In this document: positions 61,859 through 64,000 of the stretch, in pieces
Position numbering within the stretch: position 1 is the first letter of the stretch
How the letters are laid out: each line of letters begins with the position of its first letter
Assembly: GCA_034189325.1 (NCBI GenBank)
Contig: JAXHUM010000044.1
Location: forward strand, 7,953 to 71,952
DNA from: JAXHUM01 sp034189325
GTDB lineage: Bacteria > Desulfobacterota > DSM-4660 > Desulfatiglandales > Desulfatiglandaceae
Reading direction: 5' to 3'
Length of the DNA: 64,000 bases
Notes under the pieces: generated by a model
What the model saw: only the letters and a program-made list of their open reading frames with translations
Database searches by the model: none
What the model was told of the DNA's origin: nothing
Program-made: the position numbers and the translations under genes

Positions 61859-63181
61859 TCATGATGGCCCAATGCGGTTTTTCAGGTCTGCAACGACCAG
61901 ATGGGCACTCTGGGCACAGGCCGGAAGTCCTACCATGCCCGAAGGCTTTACCCCGTCCCCAACATTATAGAGGTTTTCAATCGGCGTCTTTTGGGGGAGA
62001 TCATACCCGGACCAGGTACGATAAAGGGGCCAATCCCTTTGAAAACAACTGGCCATCAATATCTCGGCCTTTGCATCGAATTGCGGCAATATTTCCCTCA
62101 AGTCCTGATGACACAACTCGAGTTCATTTTTCATGTCAAAAGGGGGCAGCGACTGTGACGGTCCTGCAGCGGCATACAAAAGATGTTTCCCCGGTGGGGC
62201 GAGTTCCGGGCACAGAACGGTGGGGCATGAAATACTGTGAAGCCTACGGGTGCCGCTCAACATCAAGATCATCCTGTCACCGAGGAGGGGCTCCTCCGCC
62301 GCGATGGCAATGAAAATATACGGAACCGGACGAAGGTTCTCCTTCACCTTCTTGAGATAGCTCTTTTCGAAGTTCTCCTGTCCGGCCAGATCCACGGTCT
62401 TCTGAGGCCCGGCGTTGCTGATCACGGCCTTGGCCTTTATTTCGATCACTTTTCCTTCCCTCTCGACCGTCAGACCGGTAACTGTGCCTTCCTCCACAGT
62501 GATCCGTTTCACGCGACTTCGAGTCCAGACCGGGTTTCCCCTCTGTTCAATAGAATCAGCCAGCGACCGCATCAGCTTCCCTGTCCCCCGGGGTGCGATA
62601 CCGAAATTGCGAAGGTGGGAGGTCTCCCTCAGGGTATAGAAAAACTCAGGGGCAGGCAGCTCGTCTATTCTGAGACCGTACAAGAAGTTCACCATGATCT
62701 GAAACACTTCCAGTATCCCTGGGTTATCGGTGTGCTGTGCAAGCCAGTCACGGAAGGAAATGGAAGAAGAGGGCACCTGACCCATTGCCGTCTTCTGAAG
62801 TGCTTCCATCACCTTTGTTGCCTCCTCCTCTTTACTGACAAAGGAGAGGAGGGTTCTCAGGGTCCCCTTCCCATCTCTCACCTCATGGTCCACCCCGTTG
62901 ATACGATAATACTGGTATTCCGGTTGAGGGCGCAGGTCAAAGTCAGCGCCAAGCTCTCTAAAAATCGGCTCAATCGGCCCCCCATCCATAGGAAGGATGA
63001 TAACTCCCGTACTGAGTTCAAAACCTTTGTAATTGAAGCTGGAACATCTGCCCCCTATGAGAGGCAGTTTTTCAACCACAATGGTCTTATAGCCGGCAAG
63101 TGTCAGGAGGCCGGCGGCGGTCATTCCACCGACACCTGAACCAATGATCGCAACATCACATCTCAATTCATCTGAAGTCAT
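61859..63181 (-). CDS. Phytoene-desaturase-like FAD-dependent oxidoreductase
   Basis: A 440-residue amine-oxidase/carotenoid desaturase-type flavoprotein. It has the FAD motif VAIIGSGVGGMTAAGLLTLAG, the signature PLIGGRCSSFNYKG, VISNAGPQKTV and the C-terminal NLYNVGDGVKPSGMVG. It lacks obvious carotenoid partner genes. The ATG at 63181 has GAGGGA about 5 bases upstream; the upstream extension lies in the ferredoxin gene. A ferredoxin gene ends 17 bases upstream, so the two probably act together in reduction of a polyprenyl-like or other hydrophobic substrate. Confidence 0.9.
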   Translation of the reverse strand: MTSDELRCDVAIIGSGVGGMTAAGLLTLAGYKTIVVEKLPLIGGRCSSFNYKGFELSTGVIILPMDGGPIEPIFRELGADFDLRPQPEYQYYRINGVDHEVRDGKGTLRTLLSFVSKEEEATKVMEALQKTAMGQVPSSSISFRDWLAQHTDNPGILEVFQIMVNFLYGLRIDELPAPEFFYTLRETSHLRNFGIAPRGTGKLMRSLADSIEQRGNPVWTRSRVKRITVEEGTVTGLTVEREGKVIEIKAKAVISNAGPQKTVDLAGQENFEKSYLKKVKENLRPVPYIFIAIAAEEPLLGDRMILMLSGTRRLHSISCPTVLCPELAPPGKHLLYAAAGPSQSLPPFDMKNELELCHQDLREILPQFDAKAEILMASCFQRDWPLYRTWSGYDLPQKTPIENLYNVGDGVKPSGMVGLPACAQSAHLVVADLKNRIGPS

Positions 63182-63198
63182 CTTATTCCCTCGTTCTT

Positions 63199-63369
63199 TC
63201 ACCCTTCGATCTCCAGGGCATCGGTTGGGCAGTAGGCAACACAATCGAAACACTCAGAGCAGTTTTCCTCAACAATCACTACGGTCCCCCAGACTCGTAA
63301 AGCTTCATTCGGGCAAAAAGGAACGCATAACCCGCATCCGGCACATTTTTCAGCATCAGCCACCAGCAT
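63199..63369 (-). CDS. Small 2x[4Fe-4S] ferredoxin
   Basis: A 56-residue ferredoxin with two complete motifs: CAGCGLCVPFCP (about 9-20) and CSECFDCVAYCP (about 38-49). The ATG at 63369 (MLVADAEKC) is preferred because GGGGGA lies about 6 bases upstream; a longer reading from 63444 has no ribosome-binding site. It is the probable electron donor to the flavoprotein encoded immediately downstream. Confidence 0.92.
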   Translation of the reverse strand: MLVADAEKCAGCGLCVPFCPNEALRVWGTVVIVEENCSECFDCVAYCPTDALEIEG

Positions 63370-63994
63370 ATCTATTCCCCCACATTCTTTGATCGAAAAA
63401 AAGATGAGACAATACTTGTCGTTTAAACGTAGAGTAATTCCCATTATGAATCAAGCATTAAAACATCTACGGGGTATATGAAAAACTTGAGAGTCTTGTC
63501 CCCGATTTGTGGAAACTTCGGGAAATCATGATCCACTCAAATCGTCGAAAGTGCTCCTCATTAACATCGTCCTCGAACCTCCAAAACCCTCAAATAAAAA
63601 ATGTTAAAGGATATGTCGCTTCGGCTACCGACTGTGTAACAGATGAATTGTCCTTTGACGTCACGAGAGAACAGATGTCTCGTTTATCAAGCTCTTGAAA
63701 TTTGATTCATTCTCCTTTACAATCATTTTTCCCGAGCCGCCCGCACACCGTTCATTCAGACAAGAGTAGCAGAAGTAACCGTTACAGAAAACCGCAGACC
63801 TTATCGGGCCGATTTTTTATGATCTTTAAAGAGCCCCTCCAGGGCTGAGGTTTGATGACAACTATTTTATCGACAATAGTCTCTGCACCAAAGAGCCTTT
63901 TGTTCCATTTTAGAAGACGAATTAAGGACGGAGAAACCTTTAACCTTTTGCGCCGTGAGCAATCCGGACAAAATCAAATGCAAGGAGGAGCCGC
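63370..63994. other. Upstream region with promoter, no gene seen
   Basis: About 625 bases between the ferredoxin gene (minus) and a new plus-strand gene. A good sigma-70 promoter lies at 63695-63723. Small ORFs here have no ribosome-binding site. Short inverted sequences (CGAGA/TCTCG at 63664-63682; AGCCC/GGGCT at about 63832) are weak. Confidence 0.45.
63695..63723 (+). promoter_or_regulatory. Sigma-70-type promoter
   Basis: TTGAAA (63695-63700) and TACAAT (63718-63723) are spaced by exactly 17 bases. It points toward the gene starting at 63995, leaving an unusually long leader of about 270 bases. Confidence 0.6.
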
Positions 63995-64000
63995 ATGAGT
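63995..64000 (+). CDS. Start of a truncated gene at the right edge
   Basis: ATG AGT is preceded by AAGGAGG (63983-63989) with 5 bases of spacing, a strong ribosome-binding site. Only two codons are in the window, so nothing can be said about the product. Confidence 0.7.

Noticed and set aside
63507..63698. 63-codon ORF near the right edge
   Set aside because: No ribosome-binding site and Ser/Thr-rich random-looking composition; it lies upstream of a promoter.
63803..63818. ATCGGGCCGAT followed by T6 as a terminator
   Set aside because: The palindrome has a one-base centre and would form only a very small stem, so it is too tight for an intrinsic terminator.
1..64000. CRISPR array, insertion sequence, prophage, tRNA or rRNA genes
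   Set aside because: No repeat-spacer pattern, transposase, integrase, or recognisable tRNA/rRNA sequence was seen by reading; a tRNAscan or Infernal search was not possible here.

Overview
This window looks like a chromosomal segment of an anaerobic Desulfobacterota (former Deltaproteobacteria) bacterium. The evidence is family content: MJ0042/HAMP, PATAN-type and roadblock-like signalling genes, a glutaryl-CoA dehydrogenase resembling the non-decarboxylating type, an Hdr/CCG iron-sulfur protein, rubrerythrin-like ferritin, DsrE/F/H-like proteins and in-frame UGA codons read as selenocysteine. I see no rRNA, tRNA, CRISPR array, insertion sequence or prophage.

Layout. 0-9.9 kb, plus strand: a signalling cluster (winged-helix protein, zinc-ribbon/HAMP receptor, PAS protein with a histidine box but no ATPase domain, REC-PATAN protein, roadblock-like protein, a PilB/GspE ATPase with an N-terminal TPR region, REC-PAS, HNH). 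9.9-20.5 kb: housekeeping genes, mostly minus strand (SAM hydrolase; secA, argJ, phosphomannomutase, psd, pssA, rsmD, coaD, ihfA), with rlpA on plus. 21-34.5 kb: mixed genes (membrane spermidine-synthase-like protein, MBL hydrolases, LOG protein, L,D-transpeptidase facing a DUF882 peptidase, CsgG-like lipoprotein, uvrC, ChaN-like lipoprotein, Nudix, hisD). 34.7-43 kb: acyl-CoA and electron-transfer metabolism (crotonase, CoA-disulfide-reductase-like flavoprotein, SDR, AIM24-like protein, DsrE/F/H-like trio, Hdr-like Fe-S protein, acyl-CoA dehydrogenase). 43-50.7 kb: hydrolases, MarR regulator, DnaJ with a CbpM/MerR-like partner, ferritin, glutaredoxin/FTR pair, small Cys-rich protein. 51-58.8 kb: a complete CusCBA-type heavy-metal RND efflux operon plus a small periplasmic metal-binding protein. 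59-63.4 kb: FMN reductase, long acyl-CoA dehydrogenase, phytoene-desaturase-like flavoprotein and ferredoxin.

Main discovery. Two genes are interrupted by an in-frame TGA that is followed, at exactly the same distance, by a perfect stem capped by a G-rich three-base loop, the layout of a bacterial SECIS element. One is an Hdr/GlpC-like iron-sulfur protein (TGA at 40578-40576), where the TGA replaces an expected Cys; Sec in that broad family has precedent. The other is a crotonase-superfamily protein (TGA at 35150-35152) that also lacks both classical catalytic glutamates. I know of no described selenocysteine-containing crotonase, so this is the best candidate for something new. Both lie about 5 kb apart in the same acyl-CoA/electron-transfer neighbourhood.
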